64,000 nucleotides of DNA from Megalonaias nervosa (GCA_016617855.1 JAECUM010001132.1:124001-188000), one strand, 5' to 3'; numbered from the stretch's first letter, positions 46,990 through 59,159 are shown. The notes: generated by a model not told the origin, from the letters alone. Numbers and translations are program-made.

Positions 46990-47790
46990 CATTCATCTCA
47001 AGATTGGTTGGTACCAGAAACAAAAATAACGGTACCATGTGAACATACAGTATGGCCACCACAGCTGCGATCCTGAAAATGTTATCGCAACTTGAGAATG
47101 AATGGTCATATCAAGATGGGATTTTTTATTGAATGATTTTGTATGATATATAGATTGTTCTAAAAGAAAATGGTGCAGTTCTGATGCCAGCATGGTCACC
47201 TTGGCAGACTGTTTGTTATCTATGTGCCTGGAAAGAAAATTGTTTTGATATAGGGTTTTTACCAGAAGACTTGCTAATGCTAAGGAAGGTGTCTGGTTAG
47301 AACCAAATGAAAATAGTCCTGATCTAATGTCCAGTATTGCCACCAAAGTGGAAATCACTACTGCTAGATGGATGGTCATATCAACAGACTTTTTGTGTTA
47401 CCTAGTTGGACCTAAAAGAAAATGGTGCCAATCTGATATCCATTGTGGCCACCATGACTGCAATTTGTCATCGAATTGGAGTTTTCACCAGAAGACTTGT
47501 TATGATATCTACTTTATTCAAAATAAAAATGTGTGCCAGAGTGTCACTATGGTGGCCCTTTTGAAAATCATTTTACTGCTACTCATAGATGGATGGTCAT
47601 AACTGACATGGATTTTCATCAAAAAACAAAATTGTGCAGATGTTAGAGCCAATATGGCTGCCAAGGGAGATAATGTTGCAATTTTCTATTTGCTGTAAAA
47701 TATCAGTGATGTTTTCAACACTCTTCAGTTAAATGAAGATATGAACTTAACTTTAATGCCTGAAAATTCTTTTTTTGGCCAGCAGGGTAC
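46990..47790 (+). repeat. Dispersed repeat family B (copy 2), tandem-like
   Basis: About five units of roughly 110-145 bp. Each has a form of ATGGTCATATCA, ACTTGTTATGATATCT or similar, CTAAAAGAAAATGGTGCCAA, CTGATATCCATTGTGGCCAC and TTGAAAATC. The block ends with AGTTAAATGAAGATATGAAC and TGAAAATTCTTTTTTTGGCC, the shared family B 3' segment. Confidence 0.75.
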
Positions 47791-48026
47791 AAGTTCCTTT
47801 GACAGACTCTTCTTGGTATAAAAGTGACATTTTGATATATGAATGCCATAATTTACAAGTTGTTATGATTCAAATTTCTTGCTAAAGGCAGGTACTTTAC
47901 TGTATCTTGAGATAATATTTTAACCTAATGTGGTCAACAGAAAAAATATGGGGACATTATGTTAGTAAATTTTTATTTTTGACTGATTGGAGACCTGTAC
48001 AGTACCCTTTTAATACTGTATTACTG

Positions 48027-50576
48027 CAGGCATGCTGACCATCCCACATTTTGCGTATTGGTCCCACAAAATGCCTAAATTTGCCTTTGCATCCCGTAAA
48101 TACGCATTTAGTGTTGAAAATCTCCAAAAGTGGAGATAAAAAATCTGCCTGTCATAAAATATGCTATCACCGACCAGAACAGGAACTAATCAAATCTGCG
48201 CATGTGCGATAGTTTAAAATAGCCATTGCAAATATGTGTTCTGAGGCGGTTCTAATACAAATATCTATGTTCACAGATTCTTTTACATTCTGTTTACAAT
48301 AAGTTGTTTTTGATTCTGGAAAAAAATTATGGCTTCTGAAAAGCAATTGGATATTGATGAAAGTGATTCAAAACTTACCTTAAAAAAACACTCACAATGT
48401 TTTTTTAAGGAAAACACTGAGGAGTATGAATTCATAAAGCCAGGTAAAAATGCAGACACAAATGCTTTCTACAACATTTGTAATTGTGAATTTTCAGTAA
48501 AAACTAGAAGAATGTTCAATATACACAGACACGTTTCAGGAAAAAGTTATTGCAACCTTGAAAAAGAAGTTAAATGCTTTAAGAAAATTGTTGGATTTTT
48601 TTCATTATTGCCTGGATCTGGTGTGACTTCATCATCTATGGCTAAGTCAGACGTAATTAGAGCAAAAGTTAGTAGATATTATTACTGAACTCAATCTGCC
48701 TATGAGTGCATTTGATACATTTTCAGAGGCATTTAAAATTATGTTCAGTGACTGATATTGCTAAACAATTTCACTGGTAGATCAAAAGGAACTGCTATTG
48801 TTAAAGAAATAGCAGCCAATACTACATTAAAATTAGCTGAAAGAATGTGGAATTGCCTTTTCACTGTTTCTACAGATGGAAGTAATGATCAAGACAACTT
48901 AAAGATCTTTCCTCTTGTTATCAGAACTGTTGATCCAGTATCATCATCAGTAACATCAGACGTTCTCTCAATCCCTGTTTGTGAAGGCTCTGCAACAGGT
49001 GAAGAAGTATTCAATCTGATACAGAATGAATTACAAGTTTATGACATTCCTTGGAAGAATGCTTGGCTCTTGGGTCTGACAATGCCCTTGTGATGGTTGG
49101 GAAGGACAGAGGAGTCAATGGGTTTATGATTAAAGAGCAACGCAAGTTATGTCTTTCAGGCTGTGTGTGTCCCTGATGCATAAAGCGGCAGAAAAGGGTG
49201 CTGCATTTCTGTCACTTAATGATGACCAGCTTTTGATTGATGTATATTATTATTTGGATGAAAGCAGTAAACGGCAAGCAGTGTTCAAAGATAGGCAGAC
49301 TGTACATGATACAAAAGCAAATAAAATTCTAAAACATGTTTCAACTAGATGGCTAAGTAGCAACAGGTGTTTACAAGACTTCTGGACAACTGGGACCGTC
49401 GTCATGAATTTTTCAAAGAGCAAGAGAAGCCTGCATCATCCAAATCTTTAAAAGAATGAGTAAGCTGAGAGACACCTTCTCTTCTCTTAAACAAATCGCC
49501 TTGTATGTCTTTTCTTGGTAGATACTCTAAAACCATTTGATGATGTGAATACAGAGCTACAGTGCGATGTACCGTTAATACATGAGCTAAAAAACACATC
49601 TTGAAAAGCTCCTTAAAACCATTCTTTTTAAGTTTGTGAAGCCTTCAGCTATGCTTTATCAGTCTGTAACAGAATTTCAGTGTGAAGTTAAGCACCATCA
49701 GAAAAAGGATAAAGATATTTTGATTGGACAGCCTGCAACAGACTTTATTGCTAGAAAAAATGAGATTCACCTGAGAGAACAGAGGCTGCAAGATTTTTAT
49801 GATGGGGCAAGAACGTTTTTTGAAACATCAGCAAAATACATTAGAGACAAGTTGCCCCTTAAGATGATTGATTAAAGCATGCTGAAATTTTGGATCCAGC
49901 ATTGCAGCTGGCAGCTAAAATGACATCTTTGGATTATTTCTTTGAAAGATTTTCAGTAGTATTACCTGAGGAAGTGACCGCAGCAGATGTGAAATTGGAA
50001 ATGGCACAATATCAGTCCACAGATATTCAATCATGTCTGAGAAATAGAATTGATGAAACCTGGGTTGCTATCAGCCAGTTGAAGGAAGATTGAACAGCTG
50101 TCTTCAAAATATTGTCAAAAATAATGCTTTCGTTAATGACAATACCTCATTCATCTGCATATTGTGAGCAAGTTTTCTCCCTAGTAAGAAAAAATCAGAC
50201 AGAGTTCAGGAGTAAATTTTGTAGAGACTGTAGAGGCACTTTTAATTTCAAATTGTAGACCAGGGTCAGCTACTGATAGGATCTACACTGAAAATGAACT
50301 GCAGGACCTGAAAAGTGCTTGCTACAGGTCCCATATCATGAATTGAGTAGTCCTGGACTTAAATTTTGTATATTGTATATATTGTAAATAGGTGGGTACT
50401 GGGTTTTATACATAAATATTAATTATAAATATGCATTACTGATATTTAATGATGTTTTGAGAGAATTAATTATGTTTATACATGCTAACATACTTTATGT
50501 TCCTCATTTTCATGTTCTGTCCCTCATTTCTGGTGGTGTCATTTCTCAAAAACATTTTCTGGGGTAGGCATGTCTG
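48027..50576 (+). mobile_element. hAT-like DNA transposon, 2.55 kb, with transposase pseudogene and 6-bp duplication
   Basis: The ends CAGGCATGCTGACCATCCCA and (reversed) CAGACATGCCTACCCCAGAA are similar over the first dozen bases. TTACTG lies directly outside both (48021-48026 and 50577-50582). The + strand interior encodes a full-length but broken transposase (next entry). Length and structure fit a formerly autonomous copy. Confidence 0.75.
48329..50340 (+). pseudogene. hAT-family transposase pseudogene
   Basis: Pieces lie in order in shifting frames. MASEKQLDIDESDSKLTL and NADTNAFYNICNCEFSVKTR (zinc-finger-like, 48329-48688) come first. GTAIVKEIAANTTLKLAERM with TVSTDGSNDQDNLKIFPLVI (48758-49093; DGSND is the likely first catalytic Asp region), SGCVCP...KAAEKGAAFL and ILKHVSTRWLSSNRCL (49149-49451) follow. 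Then come FVKPSAMLYQ and EIHLREQRLQDFYDGARTFF (49636-49875), LDYFFERFSVVLPEEVTAAD (49890-50093) and IPHSSAYCEQVFSLVRKNQT (about 50136-50200), the C-terminal hAT dimerisation block with its conserved Glu. Stops and frameshifts at several joins make it inactive, yet the regions remain easy to read, so it is probably not very old. Confidence 0.8.
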
Positions 50577-51439
50577 TTACTGCAAATCATAGGCACAATG
50601 ATGTGTTACGACTCTTCGGTCACAAACCAAGTAACAAAAAGAAGCAAAACCAACAGGTTTCGTAAAACTTTACAAATGATTTAGTTATCAGTGTTATAAA
50701 AGGAAAATGTAAGAGGTTCTTAAAGTATTATGAATTGATCCAAAATGATCCTAAAAATGTTTTATTCAAGTCCAAAATAATCGAATATTCCAAACAAATT
50801 TCAGATCCTCAGATGCACTGGTCTGCCAACAGTCCTTATGTATCAGATGGCATTGTCCAGAACTCCTTTGAATAATTCACAGTAGTCCTAGAATAATGCT
50901 TTAGTGAGCACGTTGTAGTTCCAATGAATAATCAAAACAAGTGTGTACTCTTAAATAATATCTAAACACAACATTAAATTTGTCTGAAAACTGATGTTAC
51001 AACAAGAACATAAGAAATAAAACTGACCAAAATTGTCCAAGCCCACGTGCTTGTGAAAACACATTGTGCTACTACTAGCTTTGTGACTTGCACAAATATT
51101 CCACATTATAAACAGAACCCACCTGACCGAACCCATCCAATTGGAAAATACTAATTCTTCTAAGAACCCACCTGACCTACCTGACCGAAGGGAAACAACC
51201 CCAAACTTGTCAACATGTTCACTGCTCAAATTATTAATATAATTTGATCATAGCTATTCATGGATCCTACACAATCTTGTCACACTTGATGTCTAGAACA
51301 TTACAGAATATCAGATTTGATACAAGACCATTTTCAGTTGGCTTGTTGGACTTCACATCATGAACACTGATTTTTCATGGTTTTATTGGTTCTTCTAAAT
51401 CAAGAGTCCAGTATATAGGTAAATTATAAATGGCAGATC

Positions 51440-52270
51440 TAGTACTAAGCCATTTGCACTTGGGCTCATTTGACATGTTGTACAACATTTTTTGCTCTAC
51501 TGGTCATAGACCGGAAGAGCTTGTGTGTTGGCCAGTTGTCTGTCATCCATCATCCTTTAGTAGAAGGTTGTTATTATTACTCTCCTACTTGGAGTATTGC
51601 CGTGAAACTTTACACTTGTTATCCTATAGTCTGGCTGATGAAAATGGTGCAGCTTTGATGTCTGTTTTGGCCACCACAGTGTCCATTTTAAAAATCCTGT
51701 CATAGCTACTCATCTTGAATGGATGGTCCTATCAGCATGTGGTTTCATTCTTGTGATGTTCACTTGGTCCTAAATGAAAATGATGCCAGTCTGATGTCCA
51801 ATATGGCCACCACTCCAGCCATTTTGAAATCTGATTATCACTACTACTTCCACATGGACGGTCATCATGGGGTTTTCACTCAAATACTTGTGTTGTTTAG
51901 TTGGTCATAAATGTCTCGTATGGCTGCCAGAGTGGCCAACTTGAAAACAATTTTATCACTACTTTCCCAGAATGGATGGTCATATCAGCATGACTAAAAG
52001 ACTTCATGTAATGTCTTGCTGTCACAACTCCACCAAAAATGATGATTATGAAGTGGGAGTTTTTACCAAAAGACTTCTAATCATGTCTGCTTTGTCCTTA
52101 ATCAAATTGGTGCCAAACTGACATCTCATCTATGTATCAAAATAGCTTGTTTGAAAATCTTTGAAGAATATATTGGAGTTGGTGTCAGCACTTGACATGT
52201 GAAAGGAAAAAATGGTCTTGCATTTAATTCCTGGAAATTCTTTTCACCTAGTATAGTGTCAGTTCCTTTG
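51440..52270 (+). repeat. Dispersed repeat family B (copy 3), next to exon 10
   Basis: Several units with TGGTCCTAAATGAAAATGAT, CTGATGTCCAATATGGCCAC and GAATGGATGGTCATATCAGC, ending in AAAAAATGGTCTTGCATTTA and CCTGGAAATTCTTTTC. The open frame of exon 10 extends into this repeat, but the family-conserved CDK12 sequence begins only at the TTTATTCAG acceptor. Confidence 0.7.
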
Positions 52271-52332
52271 AGAAGCTTTTGTTTATTGTTGGCTTTCATT
52301 TTGATTAACTGTATTTTTCTTTCTTTATTCAG

Positions 52333-54538
52333 CCTTCCTAAGGACCAGGACTGTCATGAAATGTGGTGCAAGAACAGGAAGAAGATCTTGAAGGAGCAGC
52401 AGAAGTTGAAAGAAGGGGATCCACAGATCAAGACAGACAGTGGTGGTGGAGGGGGTGGAATGTTGAAAACTGCTACTCCACAGAAGCCTGCTGTGGGACA
52501 GAGCTCCATTGTGAAGCCAGGCATTCAGAAAAAAGAAGGGGACGTGAGTAAAAGTATTGTGAAACCCAAACTTGGACTATCACTAACAGCAAAGGGAGAT
52601 ATCAGAGTTCCCCAGAAAGGACTCAGTCAGGACCTGAGCATTGTGAAGGATAAAAATTCCATTGTTTCCACAGGGGTTGCAACAGTACAAGCTCCAGAAA
52701 AGGGAGTGATGAAAGTTGTAAGCACAGTTGGTACTTTCCCAGTCAAAACCCAATCAGGATCACTCACCACTCAAAGTCGCATTCCTAGCATGACATCCAT
52801 GACAGCAGCAGAGTCTGTCACAGGTTCACTAACTAGTGGCCAGCCTCCACAACTGAACCAGATCCCTAACCTGATTTCATTGACTGTCACAGGTTCAAAA
52901 GCCGATTCAGCAGCTGTTGAAGAGGACAGTAATAAGGGCCTGGTAACAACAGCAGGAAATGCAGAACTGGCACATTTACTGCAGTTGTTGCAGCAGGGAG
53001 TGACTGTGGATCAGGTGGCAAAGAGTATGAACATCACACTGGACAGTCAGACACAACAACTATTGGAGACCAGCAGACGGCTCCTGCTGCCTTCAACTCT
53101 GGCAGAACAACAGAAAGTAGTTGAAAAACCTCCTCCTGGCAGTATTAGCTCACTGCCAGCAGAACAAGGAGGCTTTGCTTTTGTTCTGGGTAACAACTTC
53201 CAAGCAGATATGGATAATGGACCAAGTTCTGTGGGATTCATCTCTCAAGGTCTTTCAGCTGGGACTCAGTCTGGACTTGGTAGTACAATAGGTGCAAGTA
53301 CTAATGGAGTGAAAGCAGCTCTTGCTCAGTTGTTAGCACAGCAGGGTCATAGGGTCAGTCTTGGTGGGACAGAAATTGCTACAGAGAGACTGATGTCAGA
53401 CACTTCCCAGTTTACCTCGACCATTGGGCAGGAATCTTTCTATTCTACAGCAAGTCAAGATAGCTTTGCCTCATATGGCTCGAGGGATTCTTACGATCAT
53501 GGTCAGCATCATCTTCGTGGAGCAGACACAATTGTCAGTGGTGACAACTTTTCACATTATAGTTATCGTGATGACCCTGCTCCAGCTCAAGATCTATATA
53601 CTTATGGGTCAGATCCCCCAGAACTAACAGGACGATTAGCAGCCTTGATATCCCCAAAACTTGAAGACTCTGCACAGCAACAGCCATCATTGTATTCTGG
53701 TGAATCAAATCTAGACATTTCTGGACCACACCACCCCATGTCCAAGAATTACTCATTCAGCTCAGGTGATGGGGATTTGTATGCCAGTGGTAGATCTAGG
53801 TACTCCGACACCAAGTTAAACACTGGACCACGATCTGATTCCTCAGGAAGTACCCCCATTTCAGCACAACGTGGGGGTTGTTCCTCTTTTCCCCATCACA
53901 GTACAACACACAGTAGTAAGTTGGAATCTGCTTCAGGGTTCGGGCGACAGTTCAGTGGTGAGGGTGTGGGTATGGGTGACAGCACAAAACATTATGATAC
54001 TGGGAAAAGACAAGAAAGAACCGGGTCAGGGTCATTTGGTGCCAGTGGTATAACCACATCTGGGGTATACAGTGGAAAATTGGCATCATCTGGAGGGTTC
54101 AGTAGAGCAGAAAGTGACCAAGGGGTCTATTCCGCAACAGGAGGAGGGGATGATGGAGGGTATGGGGGACCAGAAGGTAGAGTTCCCTTCAGTAGGGATA
54201 ATCAGTCTTCATCATCTAGTTACTCTGGTGGGGGTGGGGGTATGGACTCGTCTTATGGAGAGGGTTCTACGAGTAACTTTGATGGGGCTCCTAAGAAGGG
54301 AATACTAAAGAATAAAACTACATCAGAAATACTAAAAAAGAAAAACTCCAACTCAGATTTAAGCAGAGACCAGTTTGGAGTGGCTGGTCCCCAAGTTTCC
54401 AGACCATTGCTTTCTCTACATTTGGATGATGGTGCTAGAAATAGAGGCATTTGGGCTAGCTCAGGAGGTGGGCAGGGAAGTAGGGGAGGGGGAGCAGGAG
54501 GGAGAGGGAGCTTCTCTGGGGGAATGGGAGGATGGTAA
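52333..54538 (+). CDS. CDK12: CDK12 exon 10: C-terminal extension, low-complexity tail and stop
   Basis: Encodes residues 815-1549. DLPKDQDCHEMWCKNRKKIL (815-834) is the CDK12/13 C-terminal extension helix, with the DCHE motif and basic cluster that contact bound nucleotide. Cys822 aligns with human Cys1039, the residue modified by the covalent inhibitor THZ531 (known biology). Later, GNAELAHLLQLLQQGVTVDQ and KSMNITLDSQTQQLLE match the conserved SELAVLLNLLQ...LNI...QQLE segment, and VKAALAQLLAQQG matches VTAALLQLLSQ. The rest is Ser/Gly/Tyr-rich. The tail has GGGQGSRGGGAGGRGSFSGG, similar to the Gly/Arg end of vertebrate CDK12. The open frame runs upstream of the acceptor to 52199, but that part is intronic repeat. 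Confidence 0.93.
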
Positions 54539-56480
54539 AAATTAAAGTTTCAAGGTCTTTTTCAAGTATACTTTTTGAAGTTTTACATTGACTTCCTGGA
54601 CACTTCACCAGACAAACACAGAAGTAAAGCTTATAAGGAAAAAAATTCAGAGAAATGTAATGTGAAGTATAGTGGAGAGAACGTTCCACCAGAGCAAATG
54701 TGGAAAATTAACCTTCAAGTTTCAGATATGTTTGCTGGGATTATCAGACATTTTGAAAAGAAAGTCTAGGTTTGGGGCCATAAAACTCTGGTCAGGTATT
54801 GTGATGGAGAAACAGCATTATATAGATGCATATAGGTAGTGTTGACAGCAGTACAAACCATACTGCCTCTCCAGACATACTTGCTAGCTCAGGTCTGAAA
54901 TTGTCATGGACAAACTATAGAGTGTTGAACGCAGTACAGACTTTTGCCTCCATATTGTAGACTGTCATCAAGGCGACTGACACTGCAGATTTTTTGATGG
55001 CGATTGTTTACAGTGGACAAGATGAATGAATGCTGCTGCTTGACATGCCAGCATGACTGTCATATGCAGACTATGAACTGCCACAAAAATTTCTCGCTTG
55101 CTATTGATAATAAAGGCAATCCTAGGTATACTGTTTAACATTTGCTCACTTGTTAATGTGACAGTTTAGTTGTGAACTGCCTATATATTGACATATTCTT
55201 GAGAATTCTTCTGTTTCATGATTCACCAGATTCTTATTTGGGATGAAACTTGGCAGTTAAAAGGGTCGGATGAAAGTTCTTGACATTGCTATTTCAGTTC
55301 TTTAAAAATGCTGTGTTGATTTCATGCATCAAAAGAGCAAGCATGAAGGGGAATAGAAGCATGCAGTGTCCATGGAGGGAGTTCATACATCTGTGTGATA
55401 AAGAAGTATGCAGAGTCCATGGAAGGAGTGATATAGAGGAGGATATTTTTTTAATTTATTTAACCCAGCAGTTAAACAAGACAAATGTACTCCGAGTAAT
55501 AGTAAATATATGACAGCACAAGTTCAGTAACAATATCCAAGAGTTTGGAAATTAAAGAACATTATTGTGACCACCTTTCTCTGGAAGAAGGCTGCCTCTT
55601 TAAAATTATTGATTTATTTTAAGACATTCTTGGCAATATCATGTGTAATATTTAAAGATTAGTCCAAGTGAATTACTTTTTGTTTGTAATCTAAATTATA
55701 ATACCTTTATTTGAATTCAGAATCAATTGTCCATTGCATTGCTCTTTAATGCCTGTGAATAAGGAATGTTGGCTTGATTTCAGAAATCAAGTGCAAAGAA
55801 ATGACAAGAATGTATGAAATGTATAACTGTATATTGCTTTGTGTTGGAAATAATGGCCTGTACCAAAATGCTTGTATATTTTCTTTTGGAAGAGGGCAGA
55901 AAAGCAATCACTTTGGATGTTTCACTTTGAACACTTTGTACTTTGTTTCACATTGAACACACCCATGATAGTCAATAAGACTTCTGCAGGAATAAGGAAT
56001 GAAACCACTTAAGATTCTAAGGAAGCAAACGTGCATCAATTACCCAATCTTTACAAATCACCATAAAAAAATTTGGTAAACCTGTTAAGTTGAAGTATAG
56101 AAAGAAATGCAGCTTATGCTTGTACTTAAAACCAGAGTAGAAATATTCAGATTTGTGAAAAACACAATTTAAGAAAACAATCACTTGAGAATGAAGTACT
56201 TTCTAGTCGGAACCCATACACATATCATCTGTCTCTTTGTTGAACCAGACTTTGTTTTTTTATTTTTATCACTTAAGATTTGAGAATTAGTTTTATAAAT
56301 CTGATGGATGCTTTGAACGATTCTATATTACATTATTTAAGATTTTGTCTGGGATGTAGATAGGCAAAGTTACAATCATGTAACATTGAGCAACCCTCGT
56401 GTAAGGGTAATAATTGCATCAATTATGCTTTTGTCTCACATGCCTGTTCTAGACAATAAACTTCCTTAGTTTCTGCCATG
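54539..56480 (+). other. CDK12: Probable CDK12 3' UTR
   Basis: Non-coding sequence after the TAA stop. Canonical AATAAA hexamers occur at 55109-55114 and 56455-56460; either could serve as the poly(A) signal, and another lies at 61661. The true end is not determinable from DNA alone. A short tandem pair with GCATGCAGTGTCCATGGAGG lies near 55340-55430. Confidence 0.45.
56455..56460 (+). terminator. CDK12: Candidate polyadenylation signal AATAAA
   Basis: Canonical hexamer in CTAGACAATAAACTTCC, followed within about 30 bases by GT-rich sequence (CCTGTCTGTTTCTCC). One of several candidates. Confidence 0.35.
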
Positions 56481-58599
56481 GAGTCGACCTGTCTGTTTCT
56501 CCAGATAGTATCCACTGCACGTGAAAGAGCTTATGTGTTTGATGCGCAGTAATATTGGTTATTTGTATGCATCATCTACTGTTCTATTATCATTGTACTG
56601 TATCCGTGGACATGATACTGCTGATGTAGGAAATGTATTGAACAATTCATACACTGGACAACTTTCCTTCTTGCTGATGACAGATTTTAGTTGATAATCA
56701 AGTATTTGTCTGTTTGCTTGAATACCACTGTGATGTACCACTCTTGATTGTAATATAGATTTAGTTATTTAAAGATGTAAATACCATAATATGACCATCA
56801 TCATTTCAGATTATAAGAGTTTAATCCTAAGCATTATCCATACCCATCCTTCTTGTATTACCTTGCATCAGATACATTTGTATGTTGTATATTTGTTTCT
56901 GCTCAGCGTTTCAAGGACATGAGGGATCTGCACCAAGGACTCGATGGATTGGTACCAAACTAATTATGTGGCTTAGCATCAGGATAATTAAAATGGTCAA
57001 GTTTAATTTTCATGGTCCCCCCCCCAAAAACCAAAATTTGAGATGTGCCCAAGCTTCACTTTACAGTTTGCTTTTGCGTTTTGAACAGGGGTTTCATTAA
57101 TTTTATTGGTTGGAACATGTTTTTTGAGACACATGTTGTCTTTGTTTCTTGCTTTTTTTATTGAACAAACTTTGCAAGTTGGTTGTGATCAGGTCGTTTT
57201 CTTTTTGTTATATTCCACGTTGGAAGCAATTGAAAGATTATTTAACTTCTTTCTGATCACTGAAAAGATAAATTAGAAGTAATTGTTTAAGAATCGAGTC
57301 CATCGTATCTACATGTATAATTAAAGGTATTGGTAATTTACTTAAATCCCATCTACTTACAATCGGTTGAAATAAAAACGCAATGCAAATCCAGTTGTGG
57401 TTTTGCTACACAAATCTGTCCATTTTCAGATACTGTTGAAATGGCAACATCCATTTGGAATCCATGGACCGATCTGAAATGAAAGTCATACCACTCATGT
57501 ATGCACATTCACTCAAATGAAACACATTTTAATTGTTATAAAATTTAACTTTAAAATAGTTGAACCAATGCCTATTCATTCCTGAATGTGAAATGCTCAG
57601 CACCATAAATGCCATAAAAGAAACTTCCAGATTAAAATTTTTGACAGCTACGGAATTTTAATATGTCAGCCAGTACTAAACTGGTTCGAGAAAAAAAGAA
57701 TGTCAGGTCTATCATAACAAAGAAGAGAGTAGTACGTAATTGTTTTCACAGTGCATTACTTTCATTGTGATGTCACAGCATGCGACATTCAATCCAGTTT
57801 ATTCTGGATTATACCCTTACTTTAACTGTCCAAATATGTCCACATAATTCAACATTGATTTTGCCACTTAATTGGGGACTGTAAATAATAACCTTCCAAA
57901 GGAATATGGATGTATCAGGATCCCAACAAAGTAAATAAATGCTGTGTATTCCTAAAAGATTGTACTTGTTACTGAAGGTCAGTTCAGAATACCTATGTGA
58001 CCTGTACAGCTTTTACTATGTTCAAGAGGTTCAAGTCTGTTTTATGGTTAAATTTCAAGAAATGCTGGCATTATTTGAATGATACAGCAAACTGGAGTTT
58101 GTTTGGAACGAGTTAATTGCATCTTTTTTATGAAAATAACCCAAAACATTTACATTCAGCAACCATGTTCAAGAAGAATTTTATGCAGAACACGTGATCA
58201 TTACAGAACAATACAGCACCCTTTCCGATTCTTTTTGGCTTGTCCTAAATTTTTGTTTAAATGGTTCATCTATTATGCTTGCTAGAAAAATATTACAGCC
58301 TGTCTCTATATTAATCCCCATATCAATCTGTTCATCCATCCAGCACAAAATCTTAGTGCATCTTTTACTACAGTTTTTATATGCCTGCCGTAAGGTGGAA
58401 TCGACTTCGTCACTAATTTCATTTCTGCCTAACAACTTGAGTTGTGCACCATATATAGTTTCCAATGTTTGTTGGTGGCTTGCACATGTAGAAAACCCAG
58501 TCAATTTCAGGGTCAGTAGAACAAGTCCAGTTAAATGTGACTAAAGAAAAATTATTTCTGCAGGACAAGTTCTTCACCATTTTACAGTAACCAAACTTT
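56481..58599. other. Downstream region, unexplained open frames at 58181-58544
   Basis: AT-rich, mostly without features. At 58181-58544 two overlapping frames on opposite strands stay open for more than 100 codons (107 on -, 116 on +). I do not recognise either protein; see findings. Confidence 0.4.
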
Positions 58600-58770
58600 G
58601 GTTAGCTTGCACTTGGGGTAAGGTTGAACCATACCAATTTAGGCATTAAAAGGTCAAATGTCATGGTCACTGTGACTGATGGGGGAAAAGTTTATTTACA
58701 ATAACAAGTTGTCCACCATCTAGTTTAGTTTGTAGATGTTCTGCACTGGAGGTAAAGAGGGCTATGGATT
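58600..58770 (+). repeat. Dispersed repeat family A (copy 2)
   Basis: TTGCACTTGGGGTAAGGTTG, AAAAGGTCAAATGTCATGGT and CACTGTGACTGATGGGGGAA. It is followed by CAATAACAAGTTGTCCACCA, as in the copies at 35855 and 60510. Confidence 0.6.
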
Positions 58771-58829
58771 TCAACATTGAAGATCAATGGTTTGAACACA
58801 GTAATATTAGATCAGTACCTCAGATCAGG

Positions 58830-59155
58830 ACCACTGCTCCAGTGGCCTAGTGGTTAGAGCATCCGCCTTGGATGGGGGAGGTTGCAGGTTTGAACCCAAG
58901 CTGGGTCATACCAAAGACTTATAAAAATGGTTCTAACAGCTGCTTTGCTAGGTGCCCAGCATTAAGAGGTTAGTGTTGGGACTGGTCGGCCTGGTGTCAG
59001 AATAATGTGACGGGGTGGGACATCATGCTACATGTCTGTGGCAAGATGCCCCAGTACTAGACATCACTATAAAATGCCACACTGCAGACACCATAGCGAT
59101 ATGACTAAAAAATTGTTTAGCTATGTTAAAAATCTAAATGTAGCACACACACAGA
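58830..59155 (+). repeat. SINE family 1, the most complete copy
   Basis: The head CCAGTGGCCTAGTGGTTAGA (A box) is followed by GGTTTGAACCC (B box, 58889-58899) and GTCATACCAAAGACTTATAA. The body has GAGGTTAGTGTTGGGACTGG and CAAGATGCCCCAGTACTAGA, and the end runs into ACACACACAG. It interrupts repeat family A, whose motifs resume at about 59160. Confidence 0.9.
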
Positions 59156-59159
59156 GATC

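Larger units (their letters stand above)
41772..52332 (+). other. CDK12: CDK12 intron 9
   Basis: The largest intron, 10.6 kb, phase 2, acceptor TTTATTCAG. It carries two hAT-like elements (42385-45315 and 48027-50576), two blocks of one 79-bp repeat (42190-42384 and 46268-46530), a palindrome (46113-46267), and long runs of repeat family B (46990-47790 and 51440-52270). No additional exon seen. Confidence 0.8.
9100..54538 (+). other. CDK12: CDK12/CDK13 gene, complete coding span (10 coding exons)
   Basis: CDK12 pairs with cyclin K and phosphorylates the C-terminal domain of RNA polymerase II in the nucleus, supporting elongation, splicing and expression of long and DNA-repair genes. Joined exons: 9100-9740, 16437-17090, 17799-17960, 24559-24695, 27807-27977, 31066-31255, 34696-34857, 39601-39795, 41640-41771, 52333-54538. 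All introns are GT-AG, with phases 2,2,2,1,1,2,2,2,2. The sum is 4650 nt with no internal stop. The kinase domain is at about residues 510-802: Gly loop GEGTYG 516-521, Lys538, C-helix PITAVRE 550-556, HRD 639-641, DWG 659-661, T-loop Thr676, PPE 686-688. Most invertebrates have one gene for vertebrate CDK12 plus CDK13, so the symbol is by family. Exon skipping or extra small exons cannot be excluded. Confidence 0.92.

Noticed and set aside
52199..52332. Upstream part of the exon 10 open frame as coding start
   Set aside because: It lies in repeat family B, and CDK12 similarity begins exactly at the TTTATTCAG acceptor, which also matches the phase of exon 9.
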